DNA of 6,347 bases from Halobacteriales archaeon QS_5_70_15 (GCA_003022005.1 PXRQ01000045.1:1-6347); one strand, 5' to 3'; counted from the stretch's first letter, positions 1-4,992 are shown. The notes: generated by a model from the sequence alone, not told the origin. Translations and numbers: made by a program.

Positions 1-345
1 CGTTCTCAAATACGTTTTCGAACGCAGCACTGCCGACCGCAGAATCGTGGTTGCAAGCGTTCGCCGTCTGGTGGAATCGATGCTAAAGCTAACACGACCA
101 TCCCTGCACAACCGAACGTCGATCTCGGGAACCAGCCAGTCGATCACGGGTCGGTCCCTGTCCCGACTACCCGTTTCGTCGTGTCGTTAGGCGGCGCGCG
201 TGTACGGGTCCACGAGTGCGGTTACCGACTCTACGGGGATCGGGTATTGCGCGGAATCCTGGATCCCGGTGCGTGGTCGGTGGCGGTAACGGGTCCGATA
301 CCCTCGGGTTCGAGCGAAAGTGGTCGTCGATGAACGTGTGACGGT

Positions 346-361
346 AATTCCCTCCGTCCCC
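346..361 (+). repeat. Inverted partial copy of the tRNA-Trp 3' end
   Basis: Bases 349-361 (TCCCTCCGTCCCC) are identical to the sense strand of the tRNA-Trp 3' end at 555-567, from the 3' side of the T arm through the acceptor strand. Extending the match to 346 gives 15 of 16 bases. The copy is on the plus strand and the tRNA on the minus strand, so the two form an inverted pair about 200 bp apart. Integration at a tRNA normally leaves a direct repeat, so this is not a standard att pair. It could be a remnant rearranged by inversion, or chance in GC-rich DNA. Confidence 0.4.
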
Positions 362-507
362 TGCCGACTGTTCGGAGAGGTTCGGGACCGAGTCCGGGAT
401 ACGTTCCGGTACCGCCAGCAGCGGGAAGAGCGGGCAACACGGTCGTCCAAAGGGAGCGTCCCGAAACCGGTCACCGGTATCCGAGTTCGGGCATTTACGA
501 ACGGAAC

Positions 508-533
508 GAAACCCACCGCTGTATAGCGGTTTC
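508..533 (-). repeat. Hairpin downstream of tRNA-Trp
   Basis: ACCGCT at 515-520 and AGCGGT at 525-530 are exact reverse complements around a GTAT loop. A further GAA/TTC pairing at 508-510 and 531-533 is separated by a four-base bulge. It lies 21 bases past the 3' end of the minus-strand tRNA, so it could help end transcription or processing. There is no clear T tract after it in the tRNA sense, so a terminator role is only a guess. Confidence 0.3.
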
Positions 534-553
534 ATCCGAGTAGAACGAGGGTA

Positions 554-733
554 TGGGGACGGAGGGATTTGAACCCCCGATCGACTGATATCTCCGGTGT
601 ACGCCTCGGTCCTCCAGAGGGTCGTCAACGCGGCGCGGTGATCAGCCGGCCGCTCGGTATATCAGTCTGGAGTCTCGTCACCGGGCGCGTGGCCTCTGGA
701 GTCAGTCGCCATGCCTGGCTTGGCCACGTCCCC
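554..733 (-). tRNA. tRNA-Trp (anticodon CCA), intron-containing
   Basis: This is the tryptophan tRNA gene, read on the minus strand. The acceptor stem pairs perfectly over seven bases (GGGGACG at 733-727 with CGUCCCC at 561-555), with discriminator A at 554 and no encoded CCA. The order U8, D stem GCCA/UGGC, anticodon stem ACUGA/UCAGU and T arm GGGGG-UUCAAAU-CCCUC is canonical. The anticodon CCA lies at 699-697. A 106-nt intron (695-590) sits at the standard position between nucleotides 37 and 38. Exon 1 is 733-696 and exon 2 is 589-554, giving a 74-nt mature tRNA. The junctions form a bulge-helix-bulge: CUCC pairs with GGAG, flanked by three-base bulges AGA and AUA, which is the substrate of archaeal splicing endonuclease. 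Haloferax volcanii tRNA-Trp is known to have the same arrangement. Confidence 0.96.
590..695 (-). ncRNA. tRNA-Trp intron, dual box C/D methylation guide
   Basis: The intron carries a complete box C/D layout in the tRNA sense: box C GUGACGA (681-675), D' CCGA (657-654), C' UUGACGA (628-622) and D CCGA (609-606). The D' guide GACUGAUAU (667-659) pairs over nine bases with 591-583, the intron/exon 2 junction. Its fifth base upstream of D' (A662) faces U39 at 588. The D guide CCUCUGGAG (620-612) pairs over nine bases with 701-693, the exon 1/intron junction. Its fifth base upstream of D (G614) faces C34 at 699. Both therefore obey the D-plus-five rule for 2'-O-methylation, predicting Um39 and Cm34. 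This function is established for the Haloferax volcanii homologue. Both guide helices span splice sites, so guide pairing and the bulge-helix-bulge fold should exclude each other. Confidence 0.93.
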
Positions 734-757
734 TCGCCTCCGGGTAGCTCCGATTCC

Positions 758-763
758 TGTAAA
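758..763 (-). promoter_or_regulatory. Candidate TATA box for tRNA-Trp
   Basis: In the tRNA sense, TTTACA is centred about 27 bases upstream of the first tRNA nucleotide at 733, the usual distance for an archaeal TATA box if the 5' leader is very short. A purine-rich CGAAA lies a few bases further upstream and could act as a BRE. Judged by spacing and composition only. Confidence 0.4.
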
Positions 764-818
764 GGGGTTTCGGTTCCCCCACCGGGGCGTTCAAGGGGTA
801 GCGGCCCATCCCCCGGAC

Positions 819-1172
819 GTGCCCGGCGATCCCGACGACACACACCGTGAGGCCGTTCCGGTCACCGTCGTCGACGGCGAGGAGGAGACGGTTCTCGAGG
901 TGAGGCCGGGTCGGAACCTTCGGGAGGTCCTGCGCGAGTACGGTTTCGAGGTGTACGGGAGCGTCTCACGTCTGGCGAACTGCGGCGGCCGGGGGCTCTG
1001 TGGCACCTGCGGGGTCCGGCTCGAAGACGGCCCGGAACCGGACCACTGGCACGACAGGGCGGCCGAACGGTGGGGCTACCCGCGGCTGTCGTGTCGGGTG
1101 GCGGTCGACGGTCCGATGACCGTCGAACTCGTCGAGAAGGTCGTCTGGGGACAGCTCCGACCCGGAGAATAG
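819..1172 (+). CDS. [2Fe-2S] ferredoxin domain protein
   Basis: This is a 117-residue, acidic, soluble electron carrier with a single [2Fe-2S] ferredoxin domain. The N-terminal half (residues 13-45) fits the beta-grasp opening strands and helix. The cluster ligands are Cys55, Cys61 and Cys64, in the stretch NCGGRGLCGTC, plus Cys92 in RLSCRV. The CX5CX2C spacing resembles adrenodoxin-type and CGGxGxCG-type ferredoxins rather than plant-type CX4CX2C. An insert rich in His, Trp and Arg (residues 76-88) precedes the last Cys. I chose the GTG at 819. The frame is open back to an ATG at 711, but that would overlap the 5' end of the antisense tRNA gene, and third-position GC in 711-818 falls to about 62%. 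From 819 the protein begins with an acidic haloarchaeal-looking leader. No Shine-Dalgarno motif is visible, so a leaderless transcript is likely. The redox partner cannot be told from the neighbours. Confidence 0.85.
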   Translation: MPGDPDDTHREAVPVTVVDGEEETVLEVRPGRNLREVLREYGFEVYGSVSRLANCGGRGLCGTCGVRLEDGPEPDHWHDRAAERWGYPRLSCRVAVDGPMTVELVEKVVWGQLRPGE

Positions 1173-1210
1173 TCGGGCCGCTTTCTCAGCGCGCGGGAAC
1201 GACGGGTCCC

Positions 1211-1217
1211 GTATATG
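1211..1217 (+). promoter_or_regulatory. TATA-like element before the 1252 gene
   Basis: GTATATG is the clearest TATA-like sequence in the gap between the ferredoxin and the membrane protein. Its centre predicts a transcription start near 1240, giving a short leader of about 11 bases that would just include the ribosome binding site at 1241. The 1252 gene therefore probably has its own promoter rather than depending on read-through from the ferredoxin. Confidence 0.5.
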
Positions 1218-1218
1218 T

Positions 1219-1235
1219 GCGTGGGGAACCCACGC
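1219..1235. repeat. Perfect inverted repeat between TATA and start
   Basis: GCGTGGG (1219-1225) and CCCACGC (1229-1235) are exact reverse complements separated by GAA. The repeat starts two bases after the TATA-like element and ends about five bases before the predicted transcription start, where a bound repressor would block the polymerase. As RNA it could instead be a short GC hairpin ending the ferredoxin transcript, though no T tract follows. The structure is certain and the role is not. Confidence 0.5.
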
Positions 1236-1240
1236 CCGCC

Positions 1241-1245
1241 GGTGA
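1241..1245 (+). promoter_or_regulatory. Shine-Dalgarno site that supports the TTG start
   Basis: GGTGA matches part of the sequence complementary to the 16S rRNA 3' end and lies six bases before the TTG at 1252. An in-frame TGA at 1243-1245 overlaps it, so translation in this frame cannot begin further upstream. Together these favour the TTG as the start. Confidence 0.6.
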
Positions 1246-1251
1246 AGTAGT

Positions 1252-1665
1252 TTGGCAACGGACACCTCCCCGGAGGGGTCGGCCCGCCGGACCGAGCGGT
1301 CGGCCGGCTTCCACTCGTTTCCCTACCGGACGGGGGCGGTGACGGGGGCCAGTGCGGTTCCGGTCGGCTACCCGGCGACGGTGCTGCTGACGGCGACGCG
1401 GGCACTCGACGTGGTCGGGGGCGGCCCCGCGCCCGTCGACGCGCTCCCGGGCTGGAAGGCCGTCGGCTGGCTGTTCTACAACGCTCACGGCGTGGGGGTC
1501 CGGTTCGTCGGCGCCGGCGGCACGGTCGGGGTGGATTTCGTCGAGACGAGCGGGGGTACGCTCCCCCTGCCCGTCCTCCCGGCGGTGGGCTACCCGCTCC
1601 TCTTCGGCGCGATGGGTGGCGTCGCGGCGGCGGTGCTCTCGCTGACCCCGGCCGCGGACCGGTAG
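1252..1665 (+). CDS. Small haloarchaeal membrane protein (DUF7978-like, apparently shortened)
   Basis: This is a 137-residue protein of unknown function. It has a polar charged N-terminus (1-27), a weakly hydrophobic stretch (28-50), a conserved-looking WKAVGWLFYNAH motif (68-79) and a C-terminal membrane segment starting LPAVGYPLLFGAMGGV (109-124). The FYNAH motif and the YP..FGA.GG ending resemble a haloarchaeal family I recall as DUF7978, whose members are usually near 200 residues with about four membrane segments. Here the region normally carrying the second and third segments is missing: the text passes from GTVGVDFVE almost directly to the last segment. The frame is unbroken and GC at third positions is high, so the gene still looks translated. 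The TTG start is supported by GGTGA at 1241 and an in-frame stop just before it. The family assignment is from memory and moderately sure. Confidence 0.7.
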   Translation: MATDTSPEGSARRTERSAGFHSFPYRTGAVTGASAVPVGYPATVLLTATRALDVVGGGPAPVDALPGWKAVGWLFYNAHGVGVRFVGAGGTVGVDFVETSGGTLPLPVLPAVGYPLLFGAMGGVAAAVLSLTPAADR

Positions 1666-1771
1666 GGATCGCGGTCCACCGACTTCCCGTACCGGTCGGA
1701 CGACCGTACCGGTATCGGGCGAACGACCGGTCGGCCTGCCGTTCCCGGCGACGGGCCGCCCCGCCGCGCGG
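1666..1771. terminator. Palindrome-rich gap between convergent genes
   Basis: The 106 bases between two converging stop codons are rich in symmetry. CGGTCG and CGACCG (1693-1698 and 1701-1706) face each other across GA. CGACCGGTCG (1724-1733) is a perfect ten-base palindrome. GTACCGGT occurs twice in direct orientation (1689-1696 and 1706-1713). The position suits a two-way termination zone, but T tracts typical of archaeal termination are absent on both strands. Confidence 0.35.
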
Positions 1772-3454
1772 TCAGTCCCGGGTGAGCACGTCGAGCACCG
1801 TCGGTCCGGGTTCGGCGACCGCGTTCGCGACGGCGGACTCGATCTCACCGGGGTCCTCGACCAGCCGCCCGGACGCGCCGTGGCTGACGGCGTTGGCCGC
1901 GAGGTCCACCGGCGGGTCGAAGTCCATGCCGACGAAGTCGTACGCCTCCTCCTCGCCCCCGAACAGCCGGAGGGTGTTGTCCTTCAGGATCCGGTAGTTC
2001 CGGTTGTCCGCAACGACCACCGTCAGGTCGACGTCGTACCTGGCGGCGGTGTAGAGCGACTGTGGGTAGTAGAGGTACGACCCGTCGCCGACGAGGGCGA
2101 CGACGTCGCGGGGTTCCTGCCGGCCGCGCTCCGCGATGGCCGACCCGATGGCCGCGGGGAGTCCGTAGCCGAGCCCGCCTCCCCGGTTCGCGAAGTACTG
2201 CCCCGGTTCGAACGCCCAGGCTGCCCGCACCGCGCCGGCGGTGGTCGGCGCCTCCGCGACGACGCGGGCGTCCGGTGCGGCGGCGCGCATCGCGGCCGCG
2301 AGCTCCGCGTCCGAGGCCCGCGGGTCCGAGGGCTCCTCGTCGTCTGCCGCCCCGGTCCGCAGTCGGCGCCGGGTCCGCGCCATCGCCTCCACGCGGGCCT
2401 CGCGTTCGGCGTCCGGGACCTGCCCCTCCAGCCGGTCGGCGAGCCGGGCCATGACCGCGCCCGGGTCGCCGAGGACGGCGACGTCCGCGACGTAGTTCTT
2501 CCCGAGCTCCCACGCTTGGTTCGAGACCTGGACCGTTGTCGCCGTCGAGGGGACGATGTCGACCTCCGGCGGGTTGGTCGTGGTGTTCGAGACCACGCCC
2601 GCGAGGACCACGAGGTCGGTGTCGAGCAGGTCGGCCGTCAGCGCCTGGTCGCGCGGCAGCCGTCCGAACCAGGCGTCGTGGTCGGTCGGGAAGTCGACCT
2701 CGCTCATCTTCAATTCGCCGTGGGCTCGCATCCCCGCGACCTCGGCGAGGCGGCCCGCGGCTGCCACCGCGTCCGGGCCCGCCCGCCCGACGAGGTCGCC
2801 GACGACCAGCACCGGCTCGTCGGCGGCGGCGATGCGATCTACCGCCCGGTCGATCCCGTCGGCACCCCCCTCTCCGGCGGCGGGGATCGACCCCAGTCGC
2901 TCGGGCGTCGCGTCCGTCCTCGCGGTCATGACGTCGAACGGGAGCGCGAGGAAGGTCGGGCCCGTCGGCGGCGTGAGCGCGACCCGGAACGCCCGACGGA
3001 GCATGGTCGGCAGCGCGTTCACGTTCGAGACCTCGGCGCTCCACTTCGTGAACTGGTCGGTCATCGCCACGAGGTCGCCCCCGAGGTTCGGCTCGTGGAA
3101 CCCGTGGTCGGTCGGATGCGAGCCCGCGGTGACGACCAGCGGCGCGCCCGTCCCCACCAGGCTCGAGTCGAACACGTTCCCGAGCCCGTGGGCGACCCCC
3201 GGGGCGATGTGGAGGTTGACGATCCCCGCCGGGTTGATACTCGGCTCGTCGTGGGCGTGGTGGGCCCTCGCCTTGGCGTAGCCGGCCGCCATCCCCACCG
3301 CGATGTCCTCGTGGGCCGCCAGCACGTACTCGAGGTCGCTGTCGCCCAGCGTGTTCATGATCGGGAGCTCCGTCGTCCCGGGGTTCCCGAAGAGGTACGA
3401 GACGCCGTACTCCTCCAGCGCCGCCGTGAACAGGTCCGCGCCGGTCCGTGTCAT
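1772..3454 (-). CDS. Thiamine-diphosphate enzyme, benzoylformate decarboxylase/acetolactate synthase-like
   Basis: This 560-residue cytosolic protein has the three-domain layout of the superfamily: an N-terminal pyrimidine-binding domain (about 1-175), a central domain (about 199-345) and a C-terminal pyrophosphate-binding domain (about 380-560). GNPGTTELP (23-31) and the catalytic Glu49 in AAHEDIAVGMAAGYAKA are clear. GDGS at 456-459 with Asn484 and Asn486 gives the metal/diphosphate site, and Asp457 to Asn484 has the spacing seen in benzoylformate decarboxylase. His82 in NLHIAPG matches that enzyme's His70 region, where acetolactate synthases have a SGPG motif. The benzoylformate decarboxylase Ser26 is Thr here, and I find no counterpart of its His281 in the central domain. 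The substrate is therefore uncertain: a 2-oxoacid decarboxylase or carboligase. The ATG at 3454 sits about 26 bases below a TATA-like element, which suggests a leaderless mRNA. No small regulatory subunit gene lies nearby, which argues against true acetolactate synthase. Confidence 0.88.
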   Translation of the reverse strand: MTRTGADLFTAALEEYGVSYLFGNPGTTELPIMNTLGDSDLEYVLAAHEDIAVGMAAGYAKARAHHAHDEPSINPAGIVNLHIAPGVAHGLGNVFDSSLVGTGAPLVVTAGSHPTDHGFHEPNLGGDLVAMTDQFTKWSAEVSNVNALPTMLRRAFRVALTPPTGPTFLALPFDVMTARTDATPERLGSIPAAGEGGADGIDRAVDRIAAADEPVLVVGDLVGRAGPDAVAAAGRLAEVAGMRAHGELKMSEVDFPTDHDAWFGRLPRDQALTADLLDTDLVVLAGVVSNTTTNPPEVDIVPSTATTVQVSNQAWELGKNYVADVAVLGDPGAVMARLADRLEGQVPDAEREARVEAMARTRRRLRTGAADDEEPSDPRASDAELAAAMRAAAPDARVVAEAPTTAGAVRAAWAFEPGQYFANRGGGLGYGLPAAIGSAIAERGRQEPRDVVALVGDGSYLYYPQSLYTAARYDVDLTVVVADNRNYRILKDNTLRLFGGEEEAYDFVGMDFDPPVDLAANAVSHGASGRLVEDPGEIESAVANAVAEPGPTVLDVLTRD

Positions 3455-3477
3455 GCCCCGGGGTCGGAACCCCCCCG

Positions 3478-3487
3478 CTTATCGTTT
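3478..3487 (-). promoter_or_regulatory. Candidate promoter of the thiamine-diphosphate enzyme
   Basis: In the gene sense the sequence AAACGATAAG is the only AT-rich stretch in an otherwise GC-rich gap. Its GATAAG part is centred about 26 bases upstream of the ATG, as expected for a leaderless haloarchaeal transcript. It implies that this gene can be transcribed independently of the DUF5795 gene upstream. Confidence 0.4.
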
Positions 3488-3545
3488 TCGTCGCACCACC
3501 CCGAACCCGCCCGGTGCGTCCGCCGGCCTCCCGCCCCTCGACGGA

Positions 3546-3770
3546 TTACCTGTCCGTCTCCTGCCAGCCGCACTCCTGGCACTTGTACCCCGTCACGAAC
3601 TCCGTCACCGAGGGCATGTATCCCACCGAAATCACGTCCCCGCCGCAGTCGGGACACTCCCGGTCGGTGTCCTCGATGCCCTCGGTGTCCATGACGGGAT
3701 CGCCCTCGATGAGTTCGGCGAGCTTCTTCGGCGTGACCATCCGGCCCTCGACGACGCGGTTGTCGGCCAT
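3546..3770 (-). CDS. Small zinc-ribbon protein, DUF5795 family
   Basis: This is a 74-residue acidic protein of unknown role. A basic-to-neutral N-terminal stretch with VTPKKLAELIEG (12-23) is followed by a zinc ribbon with two CX2C knuckles: Cys39/Cys42 in CPDC and Cys64/Cys67 in CQEC, 21 residues apart. The knuckles most likely bind one zinc ion, as in many small archaeal nucleic-acid or protein-binding ribbons. I recognise it as the haloarchaeal DUF5795 family, and the neighbouring DUF5794 gene strengthens this. The frame is open to an ATG at 3848, but the extra 26 residues are low-complexity (RRETETESETDS). A TATA-like CCCTAACTC at 3801-3793 lies about 27 bases above the ATG at 3770, so I take 3770 as a leaderless start. 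Its partner and function cannot be read from the sequence. Confidence 0.85.
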   Translation of the reverse strand: MADNRVVEGRMVTPKKLAELIEGDPVMDTEGIEDTDRECPDCGGDVISVGYMPSVTEFVTGYKCQECGWQETDR

Positions 3771-3792
3771 ACCTGCCGGTCCGGGCGGAAGC

Positions 3793-3801
3793 GAGTTAGG
3801 G
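3793..3801 (-). promoter_or_regulatory. Candidate promoter of the DUF5795 gene
   Basis: CCCTAACTC in the gene sense is centred about 27 bases upstream of the ATG at 3770, in a GC-rich surround. It is a weak TATA match, but its spacing favours the short start over the ATG at 3848, which lies upstream of it. Confidence 0.35.
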
Positions 3802-3854
3802 CTGTCCGTCTCCGATTCGGTTTCCGTCTCCCGGCGTTCGAGTCCCATCGGTTC

Positions 3855-3898
3855 ACGGCGGCCGGTCTCTACGGCTACGGCGGCCGGCTTCTACAGCC
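3855..3898. repeat. Imperfect 22-bp tandem duplication over the DUF5794 stop
   Basis: Bases 3855-3876 and 3877-3898 are two adjacent copies of a 22-base unit, 18 of 22 identical and both beginning ACGGCGGCCGG. The copy at 3877-3898 contains the last codons and the stop codon of the DUF5794 gene (3891-3893). The other lies in its 3' untranslated region. It probably arose by local slippage; the GGCCGG core could also form structure at the transcript end. Confidence 0.5.
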
Positions 3899-4835
3899 AG
3901 GGTGCCCGGTCGCCGTCGGAGATGCCGTGGCTCCCGCCGGAGTCGTCGTCGGAGTCGCGGTCCTCCGCCGCCGGGCCGACGGGTCGGTCGTCATCGGTGT
4001 CGGACCGAGATTCGGGGGTCGGGCGGTCGGCTTCGGCGCCGGCGCCGGCGCCGGCGTCGCCGCCGTCCGCGACCGGGCCGGCCGTCTCCCCGGCGGGGAG
4101 CGGGTCGCCGCGGCCGTCGGGGTCGAACGCCAGCAGCGACGTGACCGCCAGCACCGCCAGCGCGATGGGGGCGTCGATGGGGCCCAGGATCGAGAAGGGG
4201 AGCACGCCGAGCGCGACGGCGCTCCCGAAGCGGAACCGGTCGAGGTCGACCGTGCCGCGGAGCCAGGGGCCGAGGACGGCCACCGAGAGGGCGAACCCGA
4301 CGCCGACGCCCGCCGCGGCGACGCCCCGCGCGACGAGCATCGGGTCGGTGACGAACGTGACGGCGACGTTCGAGGGATCGAGGCTGGCGACCAGGCCGAG
4401 CAGGATCACCGCGCCCGGGCGCGGGAGGTACTCGCCGATGGTGGCGCTTGCGGTCTTCGCGGCGACGGCGAGGATGACCAGCGCGGCGAACCGCGTGAAT
4501 ATCTCCATCCGGAGCATCGACTCGATGGTCGGCGCGACGGCCGCCTCGAGCCCCGCGAGGACGAGCAGCGGGAGTCCAACGAGAAGCACGCCCTGGATCT
4601 GCTCGCGACGGGTGCCCTCCATCTCGGCGAGGACGACGGCGAGGGTGGCGCTGCCGCCGAAGATCAACAGCCCGACCTCGAGGATGCCGAGCGCGGAGTC
4701 GACGGCCCCCGCGAGGATGAGCGCGGGGAAGATACCGTCGATCAGCGGGAGGGCCATGACCGTCGCCAGCAGCTTCGTCCCGTCACCGACGCGTGACTCG
4801 AGGCGGAGCGCGATCGGGTGGCGAGAGACGCTCAT
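3891..4835 (-). CDS. Multi-spanning membrane protein, DUF5794 family
   Basis: This 314-residue integral membrane protein has no known function. After a short N-terminus (MSVSRHPIALRLES), it has about seven or eight hydrophobic segments, roughly at residues 22-43, 50-70, 82-100, 115-133, 141-160, 168-190, 203-218 and 222-236. The conserved-looking stretch LLIFGGSATLAVVLAEMEG lies at 56-74. I recognise the whole as the haloarchaeal DUF5794 family. Residues 238-314 form a hydrophilic, acidic, low-complexity tail with an AGAGAGA run and DDD clusters, probably disordered and cytoplasmic; I expect its length to vary among relatives. The ATG at 4835 follows the stop of the 40-residue upstream ORF by three bases and has no good Shine-Dalgarno site, so translation is probably coupled to that ORF. 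The DUF5795 gene lies 120 bases downstream in the same direction. Confidence 0.88.
   Translation of the reverse strand: MSVSRHPIALRLESRVGDGTKLLATVMALPLIDGIFPALILAGAVDSALGILEVGLLIFGGSATLAVVLAEMEGTRREQIQGVLLVGLPLLVLAGLEAAVAPTIESMLRMEIFTRFAALVILAVAAKTASATIGEYLPRPGAVILLGLVASLDPSNVAVTFVTDPMLVARGVAAAGVGVGFALSVAVLGPWLRGTVDLDRFRFGSAVALGVLPFSILGPIDAPIALAVLAVTSLLAFDPDGRGDPLPAGETAGPVADGGDAGAGAGAEADRPTPESRSDTDDDRPVGPAAEDRDSDDDSGGSHGISDGDRAPWL
4035..4056. repeat. GGCGCC hexanucleotide tandem repeat
   Basis: There are three and two-thirds perfect copies of GGCGCC in the coding sequence of the DUF5794 tail, encoding Ala-Gly repeats. Each unit is six bases, so gain or loss of copies would change the tail length without shifting the frame. 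The repeat lies outside the membrane core. Confidence 0.7.
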
Positions 4836-4838
4836 CCG

Positions 4839-4961
4839 TCAGGGGCGATGGCCGTACCCCGTGGCCGACGGGTGGCACCACGTCGGGAATGTGAACGTCT
4901 CGCCGGCAGGGTGGATCGGCTCCCCGGCGATACGCGCGACGTTGGGACGGTCGGAGTCCAT
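4839..4961 (-). CDS. 40-residue small protein upstream of DUF5794
   Basis: The small ORF starts MDSDRPNVARIAGEPIHPAG and ends TGYGHRP. I do not recognise the family. Four features argue that it is translated. About 35 of 40 codons end in G or C, matching real genes here and unlike random frames in this window. It begins with ATG just downstream of an AT-rich promoter, as expected for a leaderless mRNA. It has an acidic start. Its TGA lies three bases before the ATG of the DUF5794 gene, the spacing of coupled cistrons. It has one Cys and three His in the C-terminal half (TFPTWCHPS) but no paired metal knuckle, signal peptide or membrane segment. It may be a small protein acting with the membrane protein, or a leader ORF whose translation controls it. 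Confidence 0.6.
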   Translation of the reverse strand: MDSDRPNVARIAGEPIHPAGETFTFPTWCHPSATGYGHRP

Positions 4962-4977
4962 ACTGGGGCCAAGAGTT

Positions 4978-4992
4978 GATTTAATCATAAGC
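4978..4992 (-). promoter_or_regulatory. Promoter of the small ORF-DUF5794 unit
   Basis: TTATGATTAAATC in the gene sense is the most AT-rich stretch in the right half of the window. It lies about 17-31 bases upstream of the ATG at 4961, centred slightly closer than the usual 26-27 bases, although the TTATGA part fits well. It marks the likely transcription start at or just before the small ORF, about 125 bases upstream of the DUF5794 start. Confidence 0.5.

Larger units (their letters stand above)
1..550. other. Gene-poor region, no supported gene
   Basis: Several reading frames stay open here, including one running from the left edge to a TGA at 330-332 and a minus-strand frame at 187-516. 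None looks translated: GC at third positions is only about 60%, against roughly 85-90% in the real genes of this window, and the peptides are basic rather than acidic. The region is also less GC-rich than its surroundings. It could be ordinary intergenic DNA or decayed sequence downstream of a tRNA gene. Two small structures inside it, a hairpin at 508-533 and a partial tRNA-end copy at 346-361, are listed separately. The tail of a gene lying to the left of the window cannot be excluded. Confidence 0.6.

Noticed and set aside
187..516. Minus-strand 109-codon frame and plus-strand 68-codon frame (320-526)
   Set aside because: Both have third-position GC near 60%, basic composition and no recognisable motif or promoter.
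346..567. att-site pair of an integrated element
   Set aside because: The two tRNA-end copies are inverted, not direct, and no integrase gene is visible, so this was kept only as a low-confidence repeat.
711..818. Upstream in-frame extension of the ferredoxin to an ATG at 711
   Set aside because: It would overlap the 5' end of the antisense tRNA gene, third-position GC drops to about 62%, and the peptide lacks acidic character. The GTG at 819 fits better.
1880..3694. Long plus-strand open frame of about 600 codons
   Set aside because: It lies antisense to the thiamine-diphosphate enzyme, is very Arg- and Val-rich, and has no recognisable domain. It is a GC-driven shadow.
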